Shown: positions 1-9,426, numbered from the stretch's first letter. The stretch is DNA of 64,000 nt from Hymenobacter radiodurans (GCF_004355185.1 NZ_CP037922.1:806001-870000), one strand, 5' to 3'. The notes: generated by a model not told the origin, from the letters alone. Numbers and translations: made by a program.

Positions 1-1
1 T

Positions 2-472
2 GCGTTGGCTGTATGTCTGCTCGAGTCACGGGAGTTTACTTCGGCCGACTTTGCTCGTCTGCATCCGGGGGGCACCTTGGGGAAAAAGCTTTACTTAAAG
101 GTTGGGGACTTGAGCCGGCAGAATCAGGCGCCACAAGTGCTGGAAAATGCCCCCCTGCGTGAGATTATCCTGGAAATATCGGGCAAGCGACTAGGTGCAA
201 CGGCTGTGCTCAGCGAGGGCGACCAGCGGCTATTGGGTATTATCACCGATGGCGACCTACGCCGTATGCTCACCAACTTCACCAATTTGGAAGATGTGCG
301 GGCGCACAACATCCTCACGCCGTCGCCTATCACTATTGATATTGAAGACTTTGCAGCCGAAGCCCTGGCTCGCATGCAGCAGCGCAATATCACGCAGCTC
401 ATTGTGACAGATGCTGGTCGGTTCAGCGGCTTTATCCACCTCCACGATTTGCTGCGCGAAGGCTTGGTATAG
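2..472 (+). CDS. kdsD: KdsD-type arabinose-5-phosphate isomerase, C-terminal part (cut by window edge)
   Basis: The reading frame is already open at the first bases, so the gene starts outside the window and the N-terminal SIS (sugar isomerase) domain is missing. What remains begins with the conserved stretch around ADFARLHPGGTLGKKL, which ends the SIS part of KdsD/KpsF/GutQ proteins, followed by two CBS motifs (roughly residues 40-95 and 100-155 of the visible part, e.g. GIITDGDLRR and GFIHLHDLLREGLV). The family converts ribulose 5-phosphate to arabinose 5-phosphate, the first step to the KDO sugar of lipopolysaccharide. The next gene is also a sugar-phosphate enzyme, 140 bases downstream on the same strand. 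Confidence 0.9.
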   Translation, partial: ALAVCLLESREFTSADFARLHPGGTLGKKLYLKVGDLSRQNQAPQVLENAPLREIILEISGKRLGATAVLSEGDQRLLGIITDGDLRRMLTNFTNLEDVRAHNILTPSPITIDIEDFAAEALARMQQRNITQLIVTDAGRFSGFIHLHDLLREGLV

Positions 473-612
473 ATAGAAAGAAGCCCCCGTCTGAAACAGC
501 ATTTTAGTCTTTGTCTTTTGGCCAGATTCGTGCAGAAGGGGGCGCAACCCTGAAATATTTCGGACCTTCGCCCCTGATCTTACTTTAACCCGGCTTCGGT
601 GAGGCCTGCTCT

Positions 613-1701
613 ATGACTCAAAATACGTATCTCGTCGTGATGGCGGGCGGCATTGGTAGCCGCTTCTGGCCCTTTAGCCGTACGAATCATCCCAAACAGT
701 TTCACGATGTAATGGGCGTCGGTCGGTCGATGTTGCAACTGACAGTAGACCGTTTTGCCGGAATTTGCCCCCCAGAGAATGTTTTTGTAGTAACCAACCG
801 TGATTATAGCGAGTTGGTACAGCAACACTTACCCGATTTGCCCCCCGACCAGATTCTGGGTGAACCGATTGGCCGGAATACGGCGCCCTGCATTGCGTAT
901 GCCAGCTACCGCATCGCGCAGCGTGATCCGAAAGCCGTCATCATCGTGACGCCCGCCGACCACGCCGTGCAGCGTGAGGAAGAGTTTCGGGGCATTATTA
1001 GCCAAGCGGTAGCAAGCGCCCGCAGCCAAGATATTCTTATTACGCTCGGTATTCAGCCTTCTCGCCCCGATACTGGCTACGGCTACATTCAGTTTATCGA
1101 CGGCGACCAAAGCGAGCTGTATGGCAGCCTACGGAAGGTAAAGACCTTCACCGAAAAGCCAAATCTGGAGCTGGCAAAGATGTTTGTGGATAGCGGCGAC
1201 TTCCTGTGGAACTCCGGCTTATTTATCTGGCGGGCCGAAGTGATCATGCAGGCTTTCCACCAATATCTCAGTGACATTGCAGAGGTATTTGACGAAGGCC
1301 TAGATCAGCTGGGGACTAGTCATGAGCAAGATTTTATCACTGGTGCCTACTCACGTTGCCGCAACATCAGCATCGACTACGGCATCATGGAAAAGGCCGA
1401 CAACGTGTACGTGCTGCCCGCCGACTTCGGTTGGAGCGACCTAGGTACGTGGGATTCCCTGCATCGCATTGGCCGTGGCGATGAGAATGGCAACGTGATT
1501 GATGGTGATGTCATCCTGTATGATACCCGCGAGTGCGTCATCAAAACTCCCTCTGAGCGCCTTGTGGTAGTACAAGGCTTGGAAGGCTACATTGTGGCCG
1601 AGTACGACAACGTGCTGCTCATTTGCAAGCGCACCGAAGAGCAGCGTGTAAAAGAATTTGTGGCCGATGTTCGGGCCAAAAAAGGTAACGGCTACAACTA
1701 A
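613..1701 (+). CDS. manC: Mannose-1-phosphate guanylyltransferase
   Basis: A 362-residue nucleotidyltransferase that should make GDP-mannose from mannose 1-phosphate and GTP for surface polysaccharide and glycoconjugate synthesis. The N-terminus has the signature VVMAGGIGSRFWPFSR followed by PKQF, which binds the nucleotide. Downstream are TFTEKP, WNSGLFIW and SIDYGIMEKAD, all typical of the GMP/ManC family. The length matches the short single-domain form; there is no fused phosphomannose isomerase domain. It is the last gene on this strand before a strong hairpin terminator and converges on rlmB. The ATG at 613 gives the expected N-terminus directly. Confidence 0.93.
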   Translation: MTQNTYLVVMAGGIGSRFWPFSRTNHPKQFHDVMGVGRSMLQLTVDRFAGICPPENVFVVTNRDYSELVQQHLPDLPPDQILGEPIGRNTAPCIAYASYRIAQRDPKAVIIVTPADHAVQREEEFRGIISQAVASARSQDILITLGIQPSRPDTGYGYIQFIDGDQSELYGSLRKVKTFTEKPNLELAKMFVDSGDFLWNSGLFIWRAEVIMQAFHQYLSDIAEVFDEGLDQLGTSHEQDFITGAYSRCRNISIDYGIMEKADNVYVLPADFGWSDLGTWDSLHRIGRGDENGNVIDGDVILYDTRECVIKTPSERLVVVQGLEGYIVAEYDNVLLICKRTEEQRVKEFVADVRAKKGNGYN

Positions 1702-1713
1702 TCTGTATATCAA

Positions 1714-1778
1714 AGCAGCAAAAGAAGAGTCCGGCGGCCAACTCACTGAGTTGGCCGCCGGACTCTTCTTTTGCTGCT
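1714..1778. terminator. Long bidirectional hairpin terminator between manC and rlmB
   Basis: An inverted repeat with arms of about 31 bases (each containing AAAAGAAGAGTCCGGCGGCC or its complement) and a tiny loop. It has an A-run on the left and a T-run on the right, so it can end transcription from both converging genes. Its core differs from the GCCCCCAG family seen elsewhere in the window. Confidence 0.85.
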
Positions 1779-1812
1779 CCTTGTAATCTAATTAGGTTAA
1801 AAAGACTTACAA

Positions 1813-2745
1813 TTATTTGCTCTGAAGGCGCTGACGCAGAACTTCGAATAACATAATGCCGCTGGCTACGGACACATTCAGGGAGCCAATTTGACCCGCC
1901 ATCGGAATGCGTACTTTATAGTCAGCAAGTCTTAGATACTCAGGCGAAATTCCGTCTTCTTCGCTGCCCATAAGCACTGCAACAGGACCAGTAAAGTCTA
2001 CGCTGGCGGTTTCGAGGCTGGTATCGGCCTTTTCCGTACACGCTACCACCTGCACGCCTGACTGCTGGAGGAAGGTGATGGTTTCCTTCAAATTAGGCTC
2101 CCGGCATACTGGAATCAGATTTAAAGCACCAGCTGAAGTTTTAAGCGCATCGCCGTTTATCTGAGCGGCACCACGGCTGGGAACTACAATGGCGTGTACG
2201 CCCAAACATTCCGCATTACGGGCAATAGCGCCAAAATTGCGCACGTCCGTTACGCGGTCAAGCAAAAGAAGTAAAGGTGTTTTGCCTGCCTCAAATAAGC
2301 CCGCCAGAATACTATCTAAGGGAGCATAATCGATAGGCGAAACGAAGGCAACGGCGCCTTGGTGGTTTTTGCGAGTCAGGTCGTTGAGCTTCTCCAGCGG
2401 CACCAGCGACACCGGAATCGTAGCGGCTTTGGCCAACTCCGTTATTTCCTGGGTAATGCTGTTTTTAGTGCCGCGCAGCAGGTAAATCTTCTCCAGCGTG
2501 CGGCCAGCACTCAAGGCTTCCTGAATAGGACGCAAGCCAAACAGCATATCGATGCTACGGTCGGCGGCTGGGCGGTGCGGGTAGCGCGGCTTATAGTCAG
2601 GCTTGGGGCCTGAATTACCCGTGCGGGCAGCATCTGGCCGGTCACGGTCGCGGCGAGGCTCGTGGCGCGTGCCGTTTTCATCGTAAAAGGTACGGCGCTG
2701 CTCGTTCAGCGGGCGGGACGGGCGTTCGTCAGGGCTTTTCTCCAT
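1813..2745 (-). CDS. rlmB: 23S rRNA (guanosine-2'-O-)-methyltransferase RlmB-like (SpoU/TrmH family)
   Basis: The C-terminal two thirds is a SpoU-family knotted methyltransferase that uses S-adenosylmethionine. Visible motifs are DVRNFGAIARNAECLG (motif 1 with the conserved N and R), VAVLMGSEEDGIS (motif 2) and GSLNVSVASGIMLFE (motif 3). Before it is a substrate-binding L30e-like part starting at MLFGLRPIQEAL, and a charged Arg-rich N-terminal tail of about 65 residues. I place the start at the ATG at 2745 (MEKSPDERP); a longer frame reaches 2766. Either way it overlaps the end of the upstream GWxTD gene by about 40 bases, so the two are probably cotranscribed. RlmB versus another TrmH paralogue cannot be settled from sequence alone. 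Confidence 0.88.
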   Translation of the reverse strand: MEKSPDERPSRPLNEQRRTFYDENGTRHEPRRDRDRPDAARTGNSGPKPDYKPRYPHRPAADRSIDMLFGLRPIQEALSAGRTLEKIYLLRGTKNSITQEITELAKAATIPVSLVPLEKLNDLTRKNHQGAVAFVSPIDYAPLDSILAGLFEAGKTPLLLLLDRVTDVRNFGAIARNAECLGVHAIVVPSRGAAQINGDALKTSAGALNLIPVCREPNLKETITFLQQSGVQVVACTEKADTSLETASVDFTGPVAVLMGSEEDGISPEYLRLADYKVRIPMAGQIGSLNVSVASGIMLFEVLRQRLQSK

Positions 2746-3923
2746 TGCTCCACGGCGGCATACCAAAGCATTTCGTGCTCGGGTCGGCGCACCAATTCAT
2801 AGTGTTCAGGAGCAAAGGTACTGGGTTTGGCGCGGAACACATATGTGCTGTTGCCCACGTCGGGCTGGCGGTATATCCAGCGTTCCTCCGCAGCGGTGCG
2901 GTATACTGCATCAGGCGGTCCCATCACCACATAAAGCATGCCTCGGTCGGTCATCCAGCCGGCTTTATAAGCGGAGAAAAGCTTATTGGCTGCTGCCACC
3001 CGGCCGTAATACGTGCGAATGAGCTGACGAGCTCCGGCCTGCTGGCCATTAGCGGCGTTAAGCCAAAATTGGTCAACTGCTTTTTTGGGCGAAGGGGCGT
3101 CGTATAGTTTTTTTCGCTCGATGGATGAAGTGAGGTAAATAAGCGGCTGAATTAAATCAGAAGCGGTAGTCAGCTCTGGAAAGTTGTTTTCCTCGATTAA
3201 CAAGCTACTGGCTTGACCGCCTAAGCCATTGTTAAGCAAGTACAAACCAGCTCGCTGCAAGGCTACTAGCTGCCCCGCCTGAAAGGTGATGGAATCTTGG
3301 ACGCCCAGCGTACGCGAAGCTGGTGGCTGGGCAGCCGGATTGGTCATGGGGGGCAAAGCTGCCGTGAAATTGCTTTCGTAACGCCGCAGTAGCAAGGGCT
3401 GATCAAGGCCGTAAGCGCTTACTTCAAAGGGTTCGCTGGCGTGCACGTAGCGGCGCATAAGTGGAACTCCCACCGAATCGACCAAGATAAAGGGACGTGC
3501 TAGCCGCTCGGTAGTGAGTAGGATCCAGGCTTCATCGCCAGTGTCGGCGGCGCTGGGACCCGGCTGGAGGCTCAGAACTTGCCCTGCCCGCAACCGAGAT
3601 AGGGGAACACAGAACTCAACCAGCGCCGCCGTGCCTACGCGTTTTGTGTGCTTAGTAAGCTGACTTACTGTGTCTTGCCACGCGGGCTGTTGGGCATCGT
3701 AGCTTGGCCACACCGCTATACGCAACGGCTGCCCCGACCCAACGACGCTTCCATTAGGGAAACGCACATACACACGCAAACTGTCGGCCTCACGCCGGGT
3801 GTCCACTGCCACCCGCCGCGCCAGACTGTATTGTCCGGCAAAGTCGCGGCGGCTAGCAGCGGGCCTACTAGCTAGCAGGCATACCAAAAAGCACAGGAGG
3901 AGCAGAATGGGGCGTTTGGTCAT
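2706..3923 (-). CDS. GWxTD domain-containing exported protein
   Basis: A 405-residue protein with an N-terminal signal peptide (hydrophobic PILLLLCFLVCLLASRPAAS). The middle is a beta-rich region of unknown role. Near the C-terminus lies the family signature, FSAYKAGWMTDRGMLYVVMG, preceded by FWLNAANG and LIRTYYGRVAAANKLF; this GWxTD domain is common in Bacteroidota and its molecular function is not known. It is followed by rlmB with an overlap of about 40 bases. The upstream gap to the next terminator is short. Confidence 0.85.
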   Translation of the reverse strand: MTKRPILLLLCFLVCLLASRPAASRRDFAGQYSLARRVAVDTRREADSLRVYVRFPNGSVVGSGQPLRIAVWPSYDAQQPAWQDTVSQLTKHTKRVGTAALVEFCVPLSRLRAGQVLSLQPGPSAADTGDEAWILLTTERLARPFILVDSVGVPLMRRYVHASEPFEVSAYGLDQPLLLRRYESNFTAALPPMTNPAAQPPASRTLGVQDSITFQAGQLVALQRAGLYLLNNGLGGQASSLLIEENNFPELTTASDLIQPLIYLTSSIERKKLYDAPSPKKAVDQFWLNAANGQQAGARQLIRTYYGRVAAANKLFSAYKAGWMTDRGMLYVVMGPPDAVYRTAAEERWIYRQPDVGNSTYVFRAKPSTFAPEHYELVRRPEHEMLWYAAVEQWRKALTNARPAR

Positions 3924-3999
3924 AGAGTACAGCGTATGCAGCTTTCAACGGATTTTACTGAACCGCCAGCAATCAGGTAACGACTTATCTTTATTTTAA

Positions 4000-4058
4000 T
4001 TGATAGATCCTAAAAAAGCCCCCAGATTGAGGCTGGGGGCTTTTTTAGGATCTATCAA
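4000..4058. terminator. Bidirectional terminator, GCCCCCAG family, 26-base perfect arms
   Basis: A perfect inverted repeat: TGATAGATCC, then A6, GCCCCCAG, a 7-base loop, and the exact complement. C and G runs are 5:5. It lies between the 3' end of the DUF2723 gene and the start of the GWxTD gene, both on the minus strand. Confidence 0.88.
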
Positions 4059-4089
4059 CTTGCTTTCAGAAATCAAACTGGTCAGTACT

Positions 4090-7077
4090 TTACTGACGAG
4101 GATAATACTGGTTCAACAGTTCTACTGCCTTAGCGGCGCGAGCTTGGTCCTTGATCTGCTCGGCGGCCTGATACACACTTTGCAGGGTCAGCAGGTTGCT
4201 CTGAATTTCCATTTCAAACAGGCTGCCATTCGTGGTCGAATAATAGGCTAGTGCCTGCTGCGCGCGGTTGGTCATGGTGTCCAGAATGTCGGTGGCTTTC
4301 TTCCGCTCACCAACTGCCACCAGCGGTCCTACAAATTGCGGCGTGTAGTAATCATACGGAATCGACGCATCGGGCATAACCGTGAAGGCCTTGTCTAGTA
4401 TCTGCTTCGCTTTCACTTTGTCGCCGGCGGCCAAGTAGGCCTCGGTTAAGCGGGCAAATTTCTCACGATAGTTAGCCGGGAAGCGCAAGCTATTCTCATC
4501 GTAATAGACCTTGGGGTCGTTGAGGTTACGGAAGGCGAACTTCTTCATCATGTTCTCAAACATGAGATCCTTAGCCACATAGCCTTCATTGCCGCGCGGG
4601 TCATAATTGGGGTCGCGAGCAGGTAATACACGGTACGCCATGCCTTCGAGCTGGAAGTAGGGCTGCAAGTTCATCATGTCGGACGGCACGACGGTGCTGG
4701 AGAAGTAGATAGGACGCTGCCAGTTGCTGGTAGCCAGCATGTCCAGAATCACCAGGTTTTTCTTCTCGATGGCGCCACCACCCATGTCCCACTCCATGCG
4801 GGGGACTAGCTGTTTGCGACGCTCGGCCGGGATAATGCCGGAGCGCATAACCGCAGCCGTATCGACGGGCAGGAAAAACTTCTTGGTAGGGAATGACAGT
4901 AGCGAACGGCCACTCTGGGTTTGCACTTGCAACAGCTGGCTATTCTCATCAACCAACTGAATAAACTCCTTCAGGTTAACCTGCTGTACCGCCGGATTTT
5001 CTACGAAAGGCAGATAATCATTGGTGCCTTGCACGTAGTTCTGCGGCTTCATCGAAATAGGCAGCGGCTGCGACTTATAGGCGCGGCGGCGCATCTGCTC
5101 GATGTACCAATCGGTGTTCAAATAACTCAGTACAGCCACGCGCACATCTGTACGAACGCCTTCCACTTCCTGGGCATACCAAAGCGGGAAGGTGTCGTTG
5201 TCACCGTTGGTGAACAAGATAGCGTTCGGAGCCAGTGAGTTGAGCAGATTCTTTGCCGAGTCGACAGAACTGTAGCGGTCGGAGCGGTCGTGGTCGTCCC
5301 AGCCCTGGGCGGCCATAATGCCAGGAGCCAACAGGCCCAAAGCTAATGCCACGCCAGCCCGTACCGTATCGGCTTTAAGTATGCTGCGCAGTAGCTCTGC
5401 TAAACCAATGACACCCAAACCAATCCAGATGGCAAAGGCATACGTGGAGCCTGTAAAAGTATAGTCACGCTCACGCGGCTCAATGGGCGGCTGGTTCAGG
5501 TAAAGCACGATGGCTAAGCCCGTAAACAAAAACAGCAGACCTACAATGAAGGCATTGCGTCCATCGCGCTGAGCGTGGAAGAATAAGCCTACTAAGCCCA
5601 GAATCAGCGGAATAGCCAAGAAATTATTGTGGGCTTTGCTGCCACCGATACGAACGGGTAGTTCACTAGCACTGGTACTGGTAGGCCATACTACTCCCGA
5701 CTGCTGCACGTCGCTTTCGCGGCCCACGAAGTTCCAGAGGAAATAGCGCCAGTACATGTGGCCCATTTGATAACGGAAGAGGAAGCTCAGGTTTTGGCCC
5801 ATCGTCGGCTTCACCTCTGGCTGCACATCTACCCACTTTTGGTAGTAGCGAATGTGGTCGGGCTGCGGGCTGTAGAGGCGCGGCAGGAGCATTTTGTCCT
5901 CGTCCCGATAGATGGTTTCGAGACGACGCTCTGCGATTACATATTTGTCGCCCTCACGTACGTAGCGTGGTGCACCTTCCACTTGGTCAACGGGCTGAGC
6001 GCTGAATTGTGGACCGTACAGCAAAGGCCGGTCGCCGTACTGCTCGCGCTTCAAATAGCTAACAAAGGAGAGCACGTCGTCGGGCTTGTTCTCGTCGATG
6101 GTTGGGTTGAAACCTGAGCGAATCGGCACAATCAGATACGACGAGTAGCCGATCAGAATAAACACGAACACCAGCATGCCGGTGTTCACGAGCTGGCTGC
6201 CTTTGCGGTAGGAGTAGCGAAAGCCAAAATAAATAATGGCCAGCAGCAGCAACACAAAGATGATAACGCCCCAGTTGAAGGGCAGGCCCACACTATTCAC
6301 AAAGAACACCTCGAAGGCTCCAGCAATAGTTGGCAGACCAGGGATAATGCCTGCCAGGATAGAGCCCACGATAATCATACTTACCACCAGCGTCAAAATG
6401 CCCCCCAGCAGGGTAGGGTTGGCGGTACGACGGTAATAGTAAATAAAACCCAGCGCTGGCAGCGCCAACAGGTTGAGCAAGTGGACGCCAATGGATAAGC
6501 CAATGATATAAGCAATCAGAATTAGCCACTTGTCGGAGTCGGCCTCGTGGGCGCGGTTCTCCCATTTCATCATTATCCAAACTACGACGGCGGTACACAG
6601 CGATGACATGGCGTATACCTCGCCCTCTACGGCGTTAAACCAGAATGAATCGGAGAAGGCAAAGGCCAGCGCACCCACAGCGCCAGCTCCCAGAATGAGC
6701 AGCGTTTGACCGAAAGTAGGCTCCAAGTTTGGCTCTAGGTTCGGTACGGCACGGTGCATTACCAGTTTCTTGGCCAACATAGTGATGGTCCAGAACAAGA
6801 AAAGCACGGTAAACGAACTGCTCAACGCGGATAAAGCATTTACTAGAACCGCCACCTTGGTTACGTCGCCAAAGGAAAACAGCGAGAAAATGCGCCCTAA
6901 TAAGAGGAAGGTCGGGGCGCCGGGTGGGTGCGGTACCAGCAACTTGTAGGAGCAGGCAATAAATTCGCCGCAGTCCCAATAGCTGGCGGTGGGCTCCAGG
7001 GTAATCAGGTAAGTAAGTGTGGCAATGGCGAATACGAGCCAGCCAACTAGGTTATTCAGACTTTTATAACGGTGCAT
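4090..7077 (-). CDS. DUF2723 family multi-pass membrane protein (GT-C-like)
   Basis: A large integral membrane protein of about 995 residues. The N-terminus has the DUF2723 pattern: a first membrane segment (LVGWLVFAIATLTYLITLEP), then ASYWDCGEFIACSYKL and VPHPPGAPTFLLLGRIFSLF. The acidic residue in DCGEF is in the position expected for a GT-C glycosyltransferase fold. At least ten hydrophobic helices fill the first two thirds, and the C-terminal third is soluble and ends in a helical repeat-like region. I place the start at the ATG at 7077 (MHRYKSLNN); the frame runs on to 7272 but through the terminator of the next gene. The substrate is unknown; protein O-glycosylation is a reasonable guess only. 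Confidence 0.85.
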   Translation of the reverse strand: MHRYKSLNNLVGWLVFAIATLTYLITLEPTASYWDCGEFIACSYKLLVPHPPGAPTFLLLGRIFSLFSFGDVTKVAVLVNALSALSSSFTVLFLFWTITMLAKKLVMHRAVPNLEPNLEPTFGQTLLILGAGAVGALAFAFSDSFWFNAVEGEVYAMSSLCTAVVVWIMMKWENRAHEADSDKWLILIAYIIGLSIGVHLLNLLALPALGFIYYYRRTANPTLLGGILTLVVSMIIVGSILAGIIPGLPTIAGAFEVFFVNSVGLPFNWGVIIFVLLLLAIIYFGFRYSYRKGSQLVNTGMLVFVFILIGYSSYLIVPIRSGFNPTIDENKPDDVLSFVSYLKREQYGDRPLLYGPQFSAQPVDQVEGAPRYVREGDKYVIAERRLETIYRDEDKMLLPRLYSPQPDHIRYYQKWVDVQPEVKPTMGQNLSFLFRYQMGHMYWRYFLWNFVGRESDVQQSGVVWPTSTSASELPVRIGGSKAHNNFLAIPLILGLVGLFFHAQRDGRNAFIVGLLFLFTGLAIVLYLNQPPIEPRERDYTFTGSTYAFAIWIGLGVIGLAELLRSILKADTVRAGVALALGLLAPGIMAAQGWDDHDRSDRYSSVDSAKNLLNSLAPNAILFTNGDNDTFPLWYAQEVEGVRTDVRVAVLSYLNTDWYIEQMRRRAYKSQPLPISMKPQNYVQGTNDYLPFVENPAVQQVNLKEFIQLVDENSQLLQVQTQSGRSLLSFPTKKFFLPVDTAAVMRSGIIPAERRKQLVPRMEWDMGGGAIEKKNLVILDMLATSNWQRPIYFSSTVVPSDMMNLQPYFQLEGMAYRVLPARDPNYDPRGNEGYVAKDLMFENMMKKFAFRNLNDPKVYYDENSLRFPANYREKFARLTEAYLAAGDKVKAKQILDKAFTVMPDASIPYDYYTPQFVGPLVAVGERKKATDILDTMTNRAQQALAYYSTTNGSLFEMEIQSNLLTLQSVYQAAEQIKDQARAAKAVELLNQYYPRQ

Positions 7078-7172
7078 ACTTGCTTGGTCAGAGAAGGGCC
7101 AAAAGTAGATAATAAATCCGGCGGTACCGCAGATTTGCCCCCCAGTTCGTTTCTGATCGATTTTTGGTGCAT

Positions 7173-7205
7173 AAAAAAAGCAGCCGATTGATTCGGCTGC
7201 TTTTT
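7173..7205 (-). terminator. Hairpin terminator after the T9SS-sorted protein gene
   Basis: On the minus strand the arms are GCAGCCGA and TCGGCTGC with a short loop, followed by a run of T. It sits about 70 bases after the stop codon of the gene at 7278-7865 and before the chosen start of the DUF2723 gene, which supports that shorter start. Confidence 0.75.
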
Positions 7206-7277
7206 GCAAATGATATTTATATAAAGCAGAACACGAAGCGAAGCGCCACATAACGCGAATCTTCGCTAGCAATCAGT

Positions 7278-7865
7278 TTAATTCTGTAGTACTAAGCGCT
7301 TTGTGCTTACTACCTTATCGTTTACGAGCAGGCTGTAGAAATACATGCCAGCTGGCAAGTCAGACAAGTTCATGGCAATACCAGTGCTCGCTAGGTCGGG
7401 GCGGAGCGTCAGCGTGCGCACTTCACGGCCGATAATGTTGCTGAGACGGAATTTGTAATCGGAGCCCGGCGTCTGTGAAAGGCTAACTACCACCATGCCA
7501 CGGGCGGGATTAGGATACACGCTAAGCGTAGGAAGGTTGAGTCTGGCGTCCTGCACAGGCGCTGCCGCTGCACTCACCGACTTGGTAGCAGATTGCCCCC
7601 CAACACCCGAGAATGGGCTGCGAAACGCAAAAATGGTAGGAGCAGGTACGTTGCTAAATGGCGTATTTCGGAAGGTATTGGTAGAAAACTCTGTGCGCAA
7701 AGGAGTAGTAAGGCGACTTGAGCGGCTACCTAGGCCCATCTGGTACTGCTGTGGGGCCACGCCGGCGGGTGGCGGGTATTGAGGCGGATGCACCGTAGTG
7801 GCAACCGCCGAAAGCTGCGCCATAAACAGCGTCAGCACTAATAACAAACGAGTAGAGATAATCAT
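7278..7865 (-). CDS. Small secreted protein with a type IX secretion (T9SS type A) sorting domain
   Basis: A 195-residue protein with a signal peptide (LLLVLTLFMAQLSAVATT) and a low-complexity Pro/Ser/Thr middle of about 85 residues. The last 80 residues are a T9SS C-terminal sorting domain: SVYPNPARGMVVVSL, then LSNIIGREVRTLTL, LSDLPAGMYFYSLL and KVVSTKRLVLQN at the very end. No catalytic domain is present between signal and sorting domain. It is therefore probably a short exported or surface protein of unknown role. It has its own terminator. Confidence 0.85.
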   Translation of the reverse strand: MIISTRLLLVLTLFMAQLSAVATTVHPPQYPPPAGVAPQQYQMGLGSRSSRLTTPLRTEFSTNTFRNTPFSNVPAPTIFAFRSPFSGVGGQSATKSVSAAAAPVQDARLNLPTLSVYPNPARGMVVVSLSQTPGSDYKFRLSNIIGREVRTLTLRPDLASTGIAMNLSDLPAGMYFYSLLVNDKVVSTKRLVLQN

Positions 7866-8116
7866 GAGGTGGTTAGCTGGAATGAACTTGGGGCCGGAGC
7901 AACCAAGTGATAGGTGGAGTTAGAAATTCTCCCGAGCTGTATGCAGTTAATTCAAACAAGCACCGTGCCTGCCCCAAAAACTGCCATTTGCTCAACAGAT
8001 AGATACTTCCTTAGATGCAAAGGTTGCAAGAAGGTTTATTGTTCCATTAAATTATTTGAATGTAATCAAAAAATAGGATGTTACTATACTTTATAGACTA
8101 TTAGCGTGGTTGTCTA

Positions 8117-8137
8117 GATAAAAGCCTGCTTTTTATC
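8117..8137 (-). terminator. Weak hairpin downstream of birA
   Basis: GATAAAA and TTTTATC arms around a 7-base loop, 11 bases after the birA stop. There is no long T-run beyond the stem, so this is a weak call. The rest of the 282-base gap 7866-8147 is AT-rich and shows nothing else I can support. Confidence 0.35.
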
Positions 8138-8147
8138 GACTTTTGGT

Positions 8148-8924
8148 TTACTCTACAGAAGCGCTTGAAAGATATTTTATCTGTTGTAGGCCAAAGTGCC
8201 GCACTTGTCCATCAATCTCTACAAGCAGTTGCCCTGCCTCATCAACGCCTCTGATCTGACCAGTGACAGTCCGCCCATCTACTTCGTATAAATGAGGCTG
8301 CTGGTAGCGGTATAGCACTTGAAGGTAGGCTTGGTGCAGCGTAGCTACTTGCCCGGCCCGCAACTGCAAATAGCGCTTCTCGAGGCACTCCAGCAGCCGG
8401 GCAACTAGTGCTGGTAGCGCATATTGCCGGCCGGTGAGGCTACTCAAAGAGGTAGCCGTAGGCACTGCAAATTCGCGTTGGTTTATATTTAAGCCCAAAC
8501 CAACGATACTTGATTGAATTTTAGGGCCGCTTAAGGTGTTTTCGATTAAAATGCCCCCCAGCTTCTGTTCCCCGAAAAAAATATCGTTCGGCCACTTCAC
8601 TCGAAGCGCGGGGTCGGGGCCGAGCAGACTACTTGCCCAATCATAGACGGCCAAGGCTACAGCTTGGCTGAGTTGAAACTGATCGGGCGCGGCTAGGAAT
8701 GTAGGGCGCCAGACGACCGACATCGTCAGGTTTTCGCCGGGCTGAGCTTCCCAGCGGTTGCCACGTTGACCGCGGCCGGCGGTCTGTTTGTCGGTAATGA
8801 CCACGCAGCCGTCGGTGGCGCGGTTTTGGCCAATTAAGCGCTGTGCCTCCGTGTTTGTAGAGGCGCATTCGGGCAACCAGATTAGCTGTTGGCCCGTGAA
8901 GAGGGTTTGGGGGGAAATAACCAC
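8148..8924 (-). CDS. birA: Biotin--[acetyl-CoA-carboxylase] ligase
   Basis: A 258-residue biotin protein ligase that makes biotinyl-AMP and transfers biotin to the carrier protein of acetyl-CoA carboxylase. Key motifs are STNTEAQRL near the N-terminus, the biotinyl-AMP loop TAGRGQRGNRWEA, and VKWPNDIFFGEQKLGGILIE with the conserved lysine. A small C-terminal SH3-like domain follows (GQIRGVDEAGQLLVEIDGQV). There is no N-terminal helix-turn-helix, so it is a class I enzyme without a repressor function. It is divergent from rsfS with only 44 bases between starts, so the two share a compact promoter region. The partner subunit gene accD lies at 51.2 kb. Confidence 0.92.
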   Translation of the reverse strand: MVISPQTLFTGQQLIWLPECASTNTEAQRLIGQNRATDGCVVITDKQTAGRGQRGNRWEAQPGENLTMSVVWRPTFLAAPDQFQLSQAVALAVYDWASSLLGPDPALRVKWPNDIFFGEQKLGGILIENTLSGPKIQSSIVGLGLNINQREFAVPTATSLSSLTGRQYALPALVARLLECLEKRYLQLRAGQVATLHQAYLQVLYRYQQPHLYEVDGRTVTGQIRGVDEAGQLLVEIDGQVRHFGLQQIKYLSSASVE

Positions 8925-8968
8925 CGCCTGATTTTCTTACTTTGTGATTTCAAACCTAACAATACCCT

Positions 8969-9379
8969 ATGAAAAGTACCCTGGTTCGGCAAGATTCGGA
9001 CAGTTTGGCAGACGTGGTTGTGCGCGGCATGCAGGAGAAGAAGGCAGTTGACATTGTTGTGCTAAACCTTAAGGAACTTAAGAATGCCGTTGCCGACTAC
9101 TTTGTTATCTGTTCCGCTTCCTCCGACACCCAGCTGGATGCCATTGCCCGCTCAGTAGAAGAAGAAGTTGAAAAGATAACCGGTCAGAATCCTTGGCAAA
9201 CCGAAGGACGCACCAACCGTGAGTGGGTGCTGCTGGATTACGTAGATGTAGTAGTACACGTTTTTCTGCGCGACCGTCGGCAATTTTACGCGCTCGAAGA
9301 GCTGTGGGGCGATGCCGAAATAAAGTATTTAGAAGAGGAAAACGTCTCTGTTCCTAACGCAGCGGGACCGAACAAATAG
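8969..9379 (+). CDS. rsfS: Ribosome silencing factor RsfS
   Basis: A 136-residue member of the RsfS/Iojap family, which binds ribosomal protein L14 and blocks subunit joining when nutrients are scarce. Recognisable are the N-terminal DVVVRGMQEKKAVDIVVLNL, the core VADYFVICSASSDTQLDAIA, and the conserved WVLLDYVDVVVHVFLRDRRQFYALEELWGDA. It is followed 47 bases later by ftsH on the same strand, a pairing often seen in Bacteroidota, so the two probably form an operon. Confidence 0.93.
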   Translation: MKSTLVRQDSDSLADVVVRGMQEKKAVDIVVLNLKELKNAVADYFVICSASSDTQLDAIARSVEEEVEKITGQNPWQTEGRTNREWVLLDYVDVVVHVFLRDRRQFYALEELWGDAEIKYLEEENVSVPNAAGPNK

Positions 9380-9426
9380 CGCAGGCGGCGTGTTCCGCCT
9401 TTGTCTTTCCCTGACTTATCTTATTC

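Noticed and set aside
124..547. Open frames antisense to kdsD
   Set aside because: They lie inside a recognised gene in another frame and have no domain; typical shadow frames of GC-rich DNA.
4090..7272. Longer start of the DUF2723 protein
   Set aside because: The extension would pass through the terminator at 7173-7205 and lacks homology to the family N-terminus.
7914..8096. 60-codon open frame in the gap before birA
   Set aside because: AT-rich, no start context, no recognisable protein; probably chance.
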